Of a DNA stretch of 64,000 nt, positions 48,944-59,689 are shown piece by piece. Position numbers and translations under genes: made by a program. The notes below the pieces were generated by a model. That model made no database searches. It had not been told where the DNA came from and saw only the letters and a list, made by a program, of their open reading frames with translations. The DNA comes from Bryopsis sp. KO-2023. Taxonomy: Eukaryota > Chlorophyta > Ulvophyceae > Bryopsidales > Bryopsidaceae. Location: contig BSYQ01000001.1 in NCBI GenBank assembly GCA_030272585.1, positions 9,563,001-9,627,000 of the forward strand. Reading direction: 5' to 3'. Positions within the stretch are counted from its first letter, which is position 1. The number at the start of each line of letters is the position of its first letter.

Positions 48944-51516
48944 ATGCGCAGCAGAACGTCGCACTCCCCTCGTCCAAGCTCATTCGAAGGCAGTCACTTC
49001 TCCGTGGATCAGTCCCAGCCTACAGAATACAATCCAAAGAGAACGAGTTCGCAGTTTGGAAAGCCTTCGAGCCACGCGGCCAAAAGGAAGACCCACACGC
49101 TAGCGATGTCGCCCCTGTTGGAATCCCATCCATGCTCCAGTGACACCGCCAGTACATTGTCGTTGAACGATAACCCCGATTTGGAAGAGCTAATAAAGGT
49201 GGGGGCATCAATTTTGGTTTGGGTACCAACGTTGAGGTGCTTCGCCGAATGTGGAGAGAGTGGAATGATGCCAACGGAATCCTGTGTGTGACAGTGCCTT
49301 CCTCACGAGATTGTCGCGTTTTTGGAGGATGACAGGGAAAAGCAGGAATTGGTGGAGGTGAGGGTTGTGTTTGAATGTTCCAGGAAATTTACCACTTTTT
49401 GATGGTCGGCGCTCAGGATTTTTTGTCGTGGTCAGGTGGTCATGGACGTCGGGCGACAACCTGAGATACATTTCACCGATAGCTTCAAAGTGCTGGAGAC
49501 GTCTCGGGTAGGGCACGAATATATTTCGTGCACCTAGTGAAATCGCTTGCTGGTATCCCACCACGTGCTGTTGTGACGGGATATGAGTGATTTAAACAAC
49601 ACTCTATGACGCCGGTTCGACGGTACAGCGTTCGTCCTGGTGAGAGGGTCTTTTATGAATGCAGGTTACTCCCCAGGATTTGCAGGAGGTGGTATCAAAC
49701 GTCGGGGAGTTCGGTGGTGACAACCGTGCGGGAATAGGAGGAACCCTCCACCGCGTCAGTTGCATGCGGAACAGGAGTGACGAAATCGTGGGTCTCACAT
49801 TGCGAGTAGGAAAAGCAGTGAGGGGCCCAGCGGACTTCCTCGCCGACATGATCAAAGGTGCTTAGCTGAAGTGTTCGAATTTCGAACACTTTTTAGAACT
49901 TCGAAAGCGAGCAGAGCCGCCACAGCATGGATTTTAACATTTTAACATGTCTTTTGTGTTCAGAGAAAAAGTCGGTGTTGTTTCTGGGCTTTCCTGGCGT
50001 CGGAAAGACGACCGTCATTCGGGACGTTGCTCGAGCAAGCGGGGACCTGGGGAGAAGAGTCATTGTTGTGGATTCCTCAAACGAAATCGGGGGCGACGGG
50101 GACGTTCCCCATCCTTTTATTGGGCGCGCCAGAAGAATCCAAGTGCCAAAAGTTGATCAGCTGTTTGACGTCATGGTAAGACAAGGCTGGTTGGGATATG
50201 ATGTACTTGAAGAAAAGTTTTTTTCTTGGAGCTCTGTTTCATATCCGCTCTTTGTGCAGAAGAAAGGATCCTCTGTCTTGTCCATGTTGTGTTAGTGTTG
50301 TTGTCTGACATCTTCCTTGAAACAGATCGAAGCGGTCCAAAACCACCGCCCAGAAATGATCGTCGTCGATGAAGTCGGACGGAGACAGGAAACAGACGCC
50401 TGTCGCTCGATCGCTGAGAGAGGGGTGCAGATCATCGCAACCGCCCACGGCCGCATCCTGGAGAATTTGATGAACAACCCTGAAATCGTTGGACTTTTGG
50501 GGGGGATAGGGTCAGTCGTCGTTGGCGACAAGGCGGCCAGCAACAGAAGCAAGGGGGACGGGATGGCTCGAAAATCGGTACGTGTGCACATTAGCTCTGT
50601 TTTGGTTTTCGATAAACTTCTCTCTTTGGCAAGTGAACTGTGAGAAGGCCTCTATCGTGTATTGCAGACCTTGGAGAGACAAAGACCCCCGGTCTTCGAG
50701 GTGGTGGTCGAAATAAGAGACCGCGACGAATGGGTGATTCATAATGTGAAGGCGTCAGTCGACAACCTCCTGCGAGGTCTGGACACCGAAGTCGAGGTAA
50801 CGCTGCACAGAACAACTCCTTTCCTCATTCGATTCATTCGGCACGGATGCTTATTCGGTCTGTTTCTGCACATTGTGGCATCCTATCTCGATCACAATAA
50901 TTATTATAATATGCAAAGAATGAAGAATCATACTTCTGTGGACGGGTAGGTTCGAAAGAGAGATCAGTCGACTGGTGAGGTCTCAGTAACAAAGAAGAAT
51001 TATTCACCTGGCGGCTCCCTCGAAACACCCTCCAAAGCGAGAAAGCCCCCCGCTGCGCCAGCTCTTCCAGAGAGCACAGGTCAAGGGAAGCCCGAAGTCA
51101 CCATTGTTTCCAAAAAACAACAGTCGAAGATTCCGAGCGCTGTGTCGCAAGTTGCACGAATCAAGAGCTTAGGCATTGCGGTGCCAGCAAGGGATCTGGT
51201 GATGAAAAGACTAAAAAAGAAAGGGTTGGAAGTTGGGAAACGAAATATTAAAGACCTCTTCGATGGGATGCTTCTCGTGGCCTCGGAGGGCATGCAGTCG
51301 CTTCTGAAGAGCCCTGAAATACTTCAGACACAACGAGTGAATGCCCTGAAAGGAGAATGGACAACTTTCCTCCCCCATCTGGAAACTTGGGTGAAGGATA
51401 CGTTTCTGGCAGAAGGTCACTACATTGACGAAAAAACAATGAATACTGCGACACTCGTGTTGGCGTCCAAAATGTCCTCGGCGTTGGGACAAGCAATTTC
51501 GAACATTCCACCTTAA
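48944..51516 (+). CDS. ycf45-like: Nuclear-encoded Ycf45-like P-loop ATPase (SPD1/SpoIIIAA-like), plastid
   Basis: Eight in-phase exons: 48944-49198, 49295-49357, 49436-49507, 49665-49857, 49964-50175, 50326-50577, 50668-50796, 50950-51516; 580 residues. Ycf45 is plastid-encoded in many red-lineage algae and nuclear in land plants, where SPD1 is needed for seedling plastid development. Seen: LPHEIVAFLEDD...VVMDVGRQPEIHF, VTPQDLQEVV, HRVSCMRNRSDEIVGLTLRVG, Walker A GFPGVGKTT (~203-211), Walker B MIVVDEVG (~276-283), and IATAHGRILENLMNNP. The leader before ~70 is Ser/Arg-rich and transit-like. A C-terminal exon of 189 residues adds a Lys/Pro linker and a helical region (DLFDGMLLVASEGMQSLL). The start is the ATG best fitting a leader; an in-frame ATG at 48785 is possible. 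Confidence 0.9.
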
Positions 51517-51714
51517 TATTCTTGACTTGAGATAATTGTTCCTTTCATGCTCGTGTTTCGAATCGTGTGAACCACCATTTCTAAAAACAACGTCCAAGCT
51601 TCTGGACTTTTTTCGGAGTCAACAATATCATTGTAAAGTCATTTCGCTGGTGGATTCCCAGCAGCAGCAGTGTATTTTTTTGTGGCCCATTGCTGAAGTA
51701 ACAATGCTATATTA

Positions 51715-51871
51715 GGGATGTTCAGCAATTCGACGATAGCACTATTTCGACGTTATTACTAAGCGAAATAGCGTGTTTTGCTATCGTTTTCGCCCACGAC
51801 TCGCCCCAACGACGCTATTTTGATTAGTAATAACGTCGAAATAGTGCTATCGTTGAATTGCTGAACATCCC
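51715..51871. mobile_element. Fold-back MITE, 157 bp, with 5-bp target duplication TATTA
   Basis: The ends GGGATGTTCAGCAATTC and its reverse complement extend into arms that match over about 60 bases, with one mismatch in the first 48, then a short loop. TATTA is directly repeated on both sides (51710-51714 and 51872-51876). With the flanking TA, the terminus TAGGGATG resembles Ac-type hAT ends, but no 8-bp duplication is present, so the superfamily is left open. It has no coding capacity. Confidence 0.85.
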
Positions 51872-52049
51872 TATTAACACCAAGCCTTGTAATTTCTATT
51901 TTTGAAGTTGGGCCGCATTCTAATTTCTTCGGACAAATTGGGGCCACAAAAGGGCCACAACTAGATGAAATTACCAAATTTAGGGCCACTTTGGAGTCAG
52001 TGAAATTGAAAAAAAATACACTGCTCAGCAGCACTGTTGCCATACTATG

Positions 52050-52372
52050 GATCCGATCACGATCTAATCGGTCACGGATTGATCGGTCCGACCGATTAAA
52101 TCGTGATCGGGTTTTCCCGATCAGATCGATCGCCGATCAAATCGGTTTGGCCGATCATCGATGGAGATCGGCCGATCACCATTCTGATCGGCTGACCGAT
52201 GAAATCGGCCGACTATGAACGGCCGATCACGATCACACCGTTCAACATCGGCCGATCAAGCGCCGACCGGGCGAGGCGCTTGATCGTGATCGTGGTCGTG
52301 ATCGGTTGCGCCGTTCAAAGTCGGTTCGCGCCGATTATGATCGGCGCAAGGCCGATTATGATCGGCCCCTCG
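52050..52372. repeat. Dense array of CGATC/GATCGG palindromic motifs
   Basis: I count about 21 GATC tetramers in roughly 330 bases, against one or two expected. They occur as CCGATCA, TGATCGG and GATCGGCCGATC in both orientations, so the array can fold on itself in many ways; for example GATCAAGCGCC near 52256 pairs with GGCGCTTGATC near 52276. It ends about 120 bp before the likely transposase start, so it may be the subterminal binding region of the hAT element. A satellite of separate origin is possible. Confidence 0.75.
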
Positions 52373-52497
52373 TTACGTGGCCGCATCTGGTCATGCTTGG
52401 CGCCGGTGGTTACTCACGGTCTGTTCGTACACGGATTCTGTTCCCATCAACACCTTATACTGCTCAGGTCACCTCGTGGCCACTCGCGACGTGGAAA

Positions 52498-55139
52498 ATG
52501 GTTCGGCATGGAAAGGGAAAAGCGCGCGTTACTGCCCCAAAACAGCTGCATCGTATCTTCGGACCACAGAGGCGGAGTGGATCTGGAACCGGATCTGCGG
52601 AGGGTTTGGGAAGTCGTCCTGAGGGCAGTGTTCCATCCGTGGAGCAACAGGGCTCAGGGCGAACGTCCGACCCCGAAAACAGTGCGTTACTCCAATTTCT
52701 GAGCTGGTGTGTTGCTTTGTTTTCAACCTGGTCACTGGAGGTGACTGCCTTGTGCAACTGACTCAGCTAGGGGGGTGGGTGAAGTGTTTGTGCTGCCCTG
52801 CAGTGATAGGATCTGGTACAATTGAGACACTGCTGATTGCAGATGTGAATCCAGATGGTGGGAAGCAGGGTAATACCTGGGTTGATCCGATGTTTGTGAC
52901 AAATGAAGCTGGAAAGCTGATGCTGTTCAAGGATCAACGTAACAAGACTGTTGTATCATGCAGAATCTGTGGTGACAACCTTGTATATATCAAGGGTGGC
53001 AGGATCCCACTTGTCAACCATGCAGCCAAACATGGTATCAGAAGCAGCACTGAACTGGACCTGGCTGTTAGTGTTGGATTCGATGTTTATCGAGCACAAG
53101 TTGTAGAGCATGAGGAAAGGAATCAGAAACGGGGCCGACAGGGGGAAAAGATCATATCGTTTGGGAAGCAAAAAACCCTGACATACGTCTCAAAATGGGG
53201 GGCCACTTCCCGGGAGTTCAAACAGTATCGGGACAAGGTGATGTGCTTTGTGGTCAGTACTGGGGCACCGTTCAGAATCGTGGAAGACGACCACTTTCGC
53301 AAACTCTGCAGCCAACTGAACGCATCTGCTCCGGCTCTGTCGGCCAAATCCATGTCCCATTGTGTTGGTCAGGCTGCCAAGGATCTGAGGAAGAAGTTGC
53401 AGGAACTGAATCTGACCAGATTTAGACCCTGTTTTGTTGCTGACGGGTGGTCCCAGCAACACAAGCACTGGCTTGCCATGGGCGCCGTGTATATCCACCG
53501 GGATCTGGAACGGGACATGTTCGAACTGAAGCGGATCAGCCTCGGCACCTGGGAGATGAACGGAACTGCAACTGCTAAGATGATCTGCCAAAAAATGAAC
53601 GAAATCAGGAAGGAGTTCAATCTGGATCAGTATCGGGCCAGCATAGTCACAGATCATGAGGCCAGGATGGGTCTCGCTTGCGAGCAGGAGAATCTGTACG
53701 ACTGGCACGGATGCGGAACCCATCGGATCAACCTCGGTGTCAAGAAAGCCTTCAAGCACGCCCCAACTGATCTGAGCAATTTAGTGACCAGGGTACACGA
53801 CATCTGCAGGACCGTCATGGGTGCCTCCACTCATTGGGAAAAGCTGAAGGAGTTTCAGATCAATCGGGTGGGGAAAGAACGAGCTGAACAGGAAGCACAA
53901 CGTGCCCAGGCTGCCCGCCAATTGGTGGCTGATCAGATCGCTTCATCGACGGGTGCCTCAGGGGTAGGCATCAGCATGGTTGATCAGACCCTGCCTGTAG
54001 ATTTAGAGGAGGAGGTTCAGATTGTGGATGCTCCAGAAGAGGAGGCTAATGAGAACGAAGACCTGAGTCAGGAGCAAGCTGACCAAATAGCACCTGACCG
54101 GATGTATTCAAGCGATGAAGAACCTTGTCCCGACGATCTGGATGATGTGGAGGAACCTGCCGACTGCCCTGGACCTGTTCGGAGATCACAGAAAGTGCTG
54201 AGATTGACCTTGGAAGTGGAGACCCGCTGGAATTCAACCTGGTATATGATACATCGGTTTCTGATCCTGAAACCTGATTTGATCAAGCTCCTTGTACTCC
54301 TTCCCCCCCAATACATGCTCAGCTCTGAAGACTGGAGTACCCTGCTGGAATTGTACCACACTCTGAAGCCGTACAAGGAAGCCACGAAAGTATTGGAGGC
54401 AGAAAAAAAGGTTACGGGCAGTGCCGTTCTGATGCTCATGGCCCGGATCAGTGCTGCGGTAGACGCCATGGTGTTTCAGGATCAAAATGTGACAGCCTTT
54501 CGGGACAAACTCCGCACCTTCATGGACAAGGAATTCGATGACCCCGAATGGCTCCTGGCAGTGGGGTGCATGCAGCATCTGGATCCGACCCGCCTGGCAC
54601 TGGACGACCCTGAGCTGACTCGGTATCTGTGGGGATCCCGGGGAGCCTTTCCAAAACTGGTGCACCAATATCCCAGGCCTGATCAGTGGGTTGCAGATGT
54701 GCTGAAGGAGTGCGTGCACCTGATGGAGGAATACCAGGGCAGATCAGAAAACAACCCAACAGTTCCCCCTCACCGCGAACGAGGAGATCGAAGGAAAAAA
54801 AAGAAAAATGAGAATCCAGAACGGGACTGGCTGAGTGTGTGTCCTCCTCCTTCTGGTCCGGGCGGTTCTTTGTCTGAGGAGTGGAACAGATTTTGTGGGG
54901 TGAGAAGAGTGATTCAAAGTACTGCATCTGTTCTGGATTGGTGGAGGGTACACCAAATTGTGTTCCCAACAGTTTCGGCGCTGGCTGCGGAATACCTTTG
55001 CATCCCTGCCTCCAGCGCATCTGTTGAGCGGATGTTCAGTGAATGGACATCAGCTCAACAAGCGCAGGAGGCAGATGGAGGTGTCCAAAGTGCGGGATCT
55101 GACCTTGATCCGGGACAATCTGCATATGCTCAGTGAATG
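52498..55139 (+). mobile_element. hAT-superfamily transposase gene, two likely exons, C-terminus frameshifted
   Basis: A long frame (to 55136) with a BED-type zinc finger SCRICGDNL...NHAAKHG, the first catalytic Asp in CFVADGWSQQHKHWLA, SIVTDHEARM, the hAT motif GCGTHRINLGVKKAF, TRWNSTWYMIHRFL, and the dimerisation region VFPTVSALAAEYLCIPASSASVERMFS. The frame has no ATG before the finger; an upstream ATG at 52498 (MVRHGKGKARV) probably starts exon 1, with exon 2 from about 52843. At about 55040 the conserved C-terminus (NGHQLNKRRRQMEVSKVRDL, stop 55137-55139) continues one frame away, so one base appears lost. An acidic insert (~54000-54180) is typical of the superfamily. Domains are otherwise intact, suggesting a recent copy. 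Confidence 0.88.
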
Positions 55140-55204
55140 ATCTGTTCTGTCTTGTTTTGCCTAGGTTCTTCTTGGATGGGTGGGTGCTGGGTATACATGT
55201 TCTG

Positions 55205-55396
55205 ATATGTTCTGCTGACCTGTTTTTTTTTATATGTTGTGTTTTTTTTGATATGTTGTGTTTTTTTTGATATGATGTTTTTTTTTTGATATGATCTAGC
55301 CTGTTTTTTTTTTTGATATGATCTGGCCTGTTTTTTTTGTTGATATGATTTGGCCTGTTTTTTTTTTGGATATGATCTGGCCTGTTTTTTCTGGAG
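55205..55396. repeat. T-rich tandem repeat downstream of the hAT transposase
   Basis: Units of about 18-34 bases built on GATATGATCTGGCCTG plus a run of 8-12 T, at least six copies with length variation. Its place just after the transposase suggests a subterminal repeat of the element. Confidence 0.75.
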
Positions 55397-55420
55397 ATGT
55401 AAACAAGATTTCAGAACTTC

Positions 55421-55696
55421 AAAAGTGTCTTAACATTTATGAATAATTTCCAAGTTGGAAATTCCAACCCTTAAGACTCCAAAACACATAACTCAGGGCT
55501 GAGCAGCAAATAATCAGAAAACATTCTTACACCAAAGCCCATAAGTCCATACAATCCAAAAGTGTCTTAACATTTATGAATCATTTCCAAGTTGGAAATT
55601 CCAACCCTTAAGACTCCAAAACACATAACTCAGGGCTGAGCAGCAAATAATCAGAAAACATTCTTACACCAAAGCCCATAAGTCCATACAATCCAA
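55421..55696. repeat. Tandem duplication, two copies of 137 bp
   Basis: AAAAGTGTCTTAAC begins at 55421 and again at 55558, and the copies stay nearly identical (one difference, GAATAAT/GAATCAT) to ATCCAA at 55559 and 55696. The near identity implies a recent duplication. Confidence 0.92.
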
Positions 55697-55870
55697 GCAC
55701 TTGACCACCGAACAAAACAGAAATGTGGCTCATAAGATCACCATGTTCATTACAACTCCCGTGCACAAAAAAACTGAACAGATCCTCAGAAAAAAAAGCA
55801 CGGCAGCTCCAGAAAACAGACGAATCAAAAACAGCGTCAAATTCAAAACCCAATCAGTTGTGAAGGTCCA

Positions 55871-55974
55871 GATAAGATAAGATCAGGTCAGGTTTGGGGT
55901 TCACCATTGGTTGGGGGGAGGAGATAAGATAAGATCAGATCAGGTTTGGGGTTCACCATTGGCTGGGGGGAGGC
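55871..55974. repeat. Tandem duplication, two copies of 52 bp
   Basis: GATAAGATAAGATCAG starts at 55871 and 55923, each followed by TTTGGGGTTCACCATTGG; three or so differences. It overlaps the 3' end of the minus-strand frame at 55953-56492. Confidence 0.88.
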
Positions 55975-56492
55975 TCCTGCTCCTCATGGAGCGGACCACC
56001 TGGAAAAACACCTCTGACCCGATACACGACACTCTTGTCTGCAGGACGGTTCGCAAAATGTACGGGTCCAGTTTCGAGATCACGCCAAACATGCCTCTCA
56101 TCGATACGGATACTGTGCAGAAACAATGCTTCTCGGAGCCTGTGGAGGCTGTATGAGTTCTCCAGATACACATTCTGAAGAAATTGAAGAAGGTCACTGT
56201 TGCTGGCGAAGGTGATGGGGAACTGAACCTGATAGTCTGGGAAAAAGGCGTACTCGGTTACCATCTGCATCCGTTCCCTCTGCGCTGATCTGTGCTGCTC
56301 CCTGCTCCGATCTGACATGACCCGGATCATCGTCCTTCCTCTTCTGACCGGGTACCCGTAGTCGTCTTTTCCGCACTGATGCCCATCAAAGTCCATCGGC
56401 CAACGGGTCATGTGTTCAGGTCTGGGGTCTGCAGGCCTGGTTCCGATCGGATCTGCACCTCCTATCCATTGAAACGAGGCTACTTTTTTCAA
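55953..56492 (-). CDS. Uncharacterised reading frame, possibly mobile-element associated
   Basis: An open frame of about 179 codons with a protein-like composition: YPVRRGRTMIRVMSDRSREQ, EYAFFPDYQVQFPITF, LQFLQNVYLENSYSLHRLRE, IDERHVWRDLETGPVHFANR. It has no ATG at its open end; a TAG (possible splice acceptor, CTCTAG) lies just upstream, so it may be a downstream exon. The first in-frame ATG is at MTRWPMDFDG. I do not recognise a family. It sits between a hAT transposase and a candidate LTR, and its last codons run into a 52-bp tandem repeat, so it could be a second gene of the hAT element or a captured fragment. Confidence 0.4.
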   Translation of the reverse strand: MKKVASFQWIGGADPIGTRPADPRPEHMTRWPMDFDGHQCGKDDYGYPVRRGRTMIRVMSDRSREQHRSAQRERMQMVTEYAFFPDYQVQFPITFASNSDLLQFLQNVYLENSYSLHRLREALFLHSIRIDERHVWRDLETGPVHFANRPADKSVVYRVRGVFPGGPLHEEQEPPPSQW

Positions 56493-56522
56493 GGTCCCCT
56501 CGCCCTCCTAGAGGAGGACGAG

Positions 56523-57078
56523 TGCCTTCCTCAAGCGTCTCGTTAGATAGAACTTCCTTACACGAATAAAGTTATAAAGAAGATACAACGACCTTTTCCT
56601 TCCACACTCTTATACCCTAGCGCCACAGCGCATCAAACCCTTGTTCTTGTCGACGTGTCACTATTCACTAGGAATTCACACATCTCCTTGCCACCTCAAC
56701 TGTGAACGTGCCCCTATTCCACGAGAACTCAGTGAGTTCAACTCACACGTCCAATTGACAACTCGACTTTGATGGCTGCCACATCATCATCCATCAAACT
56801 CCATCGAGCTTGGTTGTAGTCGTGACTCCAAGGGTGTCGCACTACTGCACCTCTGCACCTCTGCACCTCTACACCGCTGCACCGCTGCACCTCTGCACTG
56901 CTGCACGCTGCATCCACCGCTGCACGCTGCACCGCTGCACGCTGCACTCCTACACGCCGCACTCTCGCACGCTGCTCCTACACGTTGCACTCTTGCAACC
57001 TTCCCTTTTTCAGCTGCAGGAAGCATGGCAACTACTCTTGTAGTTCCAGCTCGAGTGCTGCGATAACCAACCGTTACA
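56523..57078 (-). mobile_element. Candidate long terminal repeat (Ty3/gypsy-like), minus orientation
   Basis: Read on the minus strand, a purine tract (TGGTGGGGAGGAA, 57091-57079) runs straight into TGTAACGG, as polypurine tracts meet 3' LTRs. About 460 bases on is a TATA-like GTATAAGAG (near 56610), and a TG...CA boundary can be drawn at 56523. Only one such unit is visible, so its partner would lie beyond 64000 or it is solo; age cannot be estimated. A GCACC-type minisatellite sits inside it. No reverse transcriptase or integrase region is recognised nearby. Confidence 0.35.
56838..56998. repeat. GCACC/GCACG-type minisatellite
   Basis: About 160 bases of interwoven CTGCACCTCTGCACC, CACCGCTGCAC and GCTGCACGCTGCAC units of 8-9 and 12-15 bases. 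Confidence 0.85.
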
Positions 57079-57631
57079 TTCCTCCCCACCAGGTTGGCAG
57101 TAAGTTCCAACACTGCCGTGGAGAGCATGTCTCAAATAAAACCCGTTGCATAAAGTATCACAATCCATAAGGCATCTCACAATCCAAATCAGAATATCTT
57201 TCAGTGTCCAAACACGAAAAGAGTACGAGACTGGCATAATATTTTCTTTCGCTTTGTCCATAAAATCGAGAAAATCATCTCTTTACTTCAAACTGAAACT
57301 GAAAATGAAAAACATCTGGCTGAAAAGAAAATCCTTTAACATTCAGAAAATCATCTTGTATCACTCCAGAAATATACTTCTGTCCATCAAGTATTCCACC
57401 AATGTTTTCCTTTGCTCATATATATCTTTTCTCAAACCAGGTGAAAGGACAACTAATCATGCTCTTTCTTTGAACCATTCATTCACCTCCAAGTCACTGA
57501 ATAATCTTTTGAAAAATCAGCATTCTTTTTTTTTTTTTTTTTTTTATTTCTTTCAAATCTCTCTTCCGCACACTGAAATATCCTCTCTTTGCTCTTGAGT
57601 TTCCAGAGCTCCTCTTCTTGCAATATTTGGA

Positions 57632-57632
57632 T

Positions 57633-57665
<33 letters not shown>

Positions 57666-57668
57666 TGC
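57632..57668. repeat. (CTG)n trinucleotide repeat
   Basis: About 12 CTG units with one TTG interruption. Confidence 0.9.
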
Positions 57669-57889
57669 ATCTAACGCAACCTCGTTTATCATCACTTGAG
57701 ACTCCCATGGATTGCTGCTGCTGCACCATGCTGCAGCCTGATTTGTCTCCACTAGAGACTCTCCAGTTTGTCACATTCCAGCTTCACTTAATTCCTTGGC
57801 TTCTGATCTCTTGATTCGACAGCGCATAAGCTTTTATGGAGTCCCGCTGTTTGCTTTCCCGAACTGCAAGTTTCTTCACCTCGATTGCA

Positions 57890-58088
57890 CTCCAGAATTT
57901 CTGCAATGCAGTCTTCATCATCAAGCTTTCTCCAGAATTTCTGCAATGCAGTCTCCATCATCAAGCTTTCTCCAGAATTTCTGCACTTCCATTCTCCAGA
58001 ATTTTTGCATTTCCAGAATCCAGAATTCTTGCACTTCAATACTCCAAAATTTCTGCACTTCCATCGCACTCCAGAATTTCTGCGATGT
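57890..58088. repeat. CCAGAATTTCTGC minisatellite
   Basis: The core TCCAGAATTTCTGCA recurs at 57891, 57931 and 57971 (40-bp period with CATCATCAAGCTTTC between) and then in shorter units of about 25 bases to 58088. Confidence 0.9.
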
Positions 58089-59066
58089 ACTCTCCTTAAT
58101 CCACGCTTATTACAACATGTTCCACTGCTGTCGAATTTTGACAACCTCTTGATACTTCAAGAACATCAGAAGCAATGTTCAGAGAACCATATTGTTCTCC
58201 ACAATATGTTCTAACCTCCAACAAAGTTCGAGATATCCGAAACATTCATTTGAATCAGTTTCATGTCAACGAACTGATTCGATTCTCAGCACTTCAATAG
58301 AAACATCCAGTTGGTTCCATTGCCCTCAAGGGCTACCAGAAAATTAACCAACTCTGTCCACTATTCTTCCCTCTCTGGAATTATGTGCTCCCACCAACGA
58401 GGCACCTGAAAATAAAATAAAATATCCAGAGGGTTGCTCTCATGTTTTCTTTTTTTTTTTTTTCTTTTTTTTACTTGTGCTCCCTTCATTGGGGCACCAA
58501 ATGAATGCCTGAAAATTTCCATAGCATTTTTTCCCTTCAGAAATTTTGCTGCCTTCTGTGGGTATCCACAAAATATTCACTCTCACTCTGTTCCTTCCCT
58601 TTTCTTTCATTCCATACTCTCTCGTTCCCCATTCATCAAGCCCCACTGTTCCAAGTGGAACTCAAAATCATATGTTCTTTTTTCCAGTCATCAAGCCTCA
58701 CTGTCCCAAGTGAGACTCAACATCAGATGCTCAAAACAACATCAGCCCCGAGACTGATGTCCCAAAAATAAACCATACACTTGCTGCACTAAACTCGTGT
58801 TTGAAAAACCCGCTGAAAGCCCCCTCCCCACCAGCTTTAGGCAGTCCCTTGCCTAACAATAGGATTCAAAACTGAGTGAGGGGCAATCAATGTTGCCACG
58901 AGTGATCACAACGATATAAACAATCATCAATATCGAAGGGAATGTTCAGAAACAAACCACACTCACGGCATTGCACCGCCGTCTTGTGCAACGGAGATAA
59001 GGAAGCAATATACTCAGGGAGATTGAGTAGAAGCTTTTTGTGATTCTTCAGTGAGGAATCTTCACT

Positions 59067-59387
59067 TCAGTGGCAGTGGATCTCGCCATTCCTCTGAACC
59101 TCCAGGCACATGCAAGCCTTGCATGTTCGTCTTCCAAGGTAATCCAATTCCGTTCTCCGTATCGATTGTAGCACAATCGTTGCATTCACAGTGTTGTATT
59201 CTTGAACATCTTCACTGAGCTTGGGAAAATCTGACATCACCAATGGTGATCCACCATTCACTTTGCTGCTAATGGCCTGCAGGTTGCAGCCAGTCAAAGC
59301 GATAAATAAGGCGTACGTGTGCTCGTTCAGGCTTGAGAGCTCACGGGATGTAAGATAAATCCCATATATTTTATCAATATAGTTCAC
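59067..59387 (-). other. Open frame of 106 codons, unassigned
   Basis: The product (for example YALFIALTGCNLQAISSKV, GRRTCKACMCLEVQRNGEIH) has an ATG at the start and a plausible mixed composition with a C-x2-C-x1-C cluster near the end, but no family is recognised and there is no surrounding gene structure. Confidence 0.2.
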
Positions 59388-59689
59388 ACCACCATATTGC
59401 CTACAGAAGAAGCTCCAGTTAGCTCTACTCCCTTTGCAATCTTCCTACACTTAAGTCATGGGGGAAGTTTTCTCAACCCCTACGTGAAACACCGGTACGG
59501 CTGTAACACTACGGGAGCTACCCGTTTGACGCTAAAGTGTGTGTGGATAATATCCAAGCGTCGTTGACGTCGTATGGGTGCTTCTCCAAGAGGCGGCGAC
59601 AAACGTTCGACCGCTTTTTGGAGGTATTCAATAATTCTTGAAATCTGGAGGGGCCCTCCGTCGAGTCGGCTCTCCTCAAACCTTCTACA

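Larger units (their letters stand above)
51517..52497. other. Gene-free stretch holding a fold-back element and a GATC-rich array
   Basis: Between the ycf45-like gene and the hAT transposase. The two structured parts are listed separately; the remaining 51872-52045 looks unique. Confidence 0.6.

Noticed and set aside
52199-52702. Arg/Asp-rich open frames across the GATC array
   Set aside because: They are by-products of the GATCGG repeats; only the part from MVRHGKG (52498) on is a plausible first transposase exon.
59485-59520. TGTAACACTACGGGAG as a possible second LTR start
   Set aside because: No purine tract precedes it, no TATA-like box or matching end follows, and it does not resemble the candidate LTR at 56523-57078.
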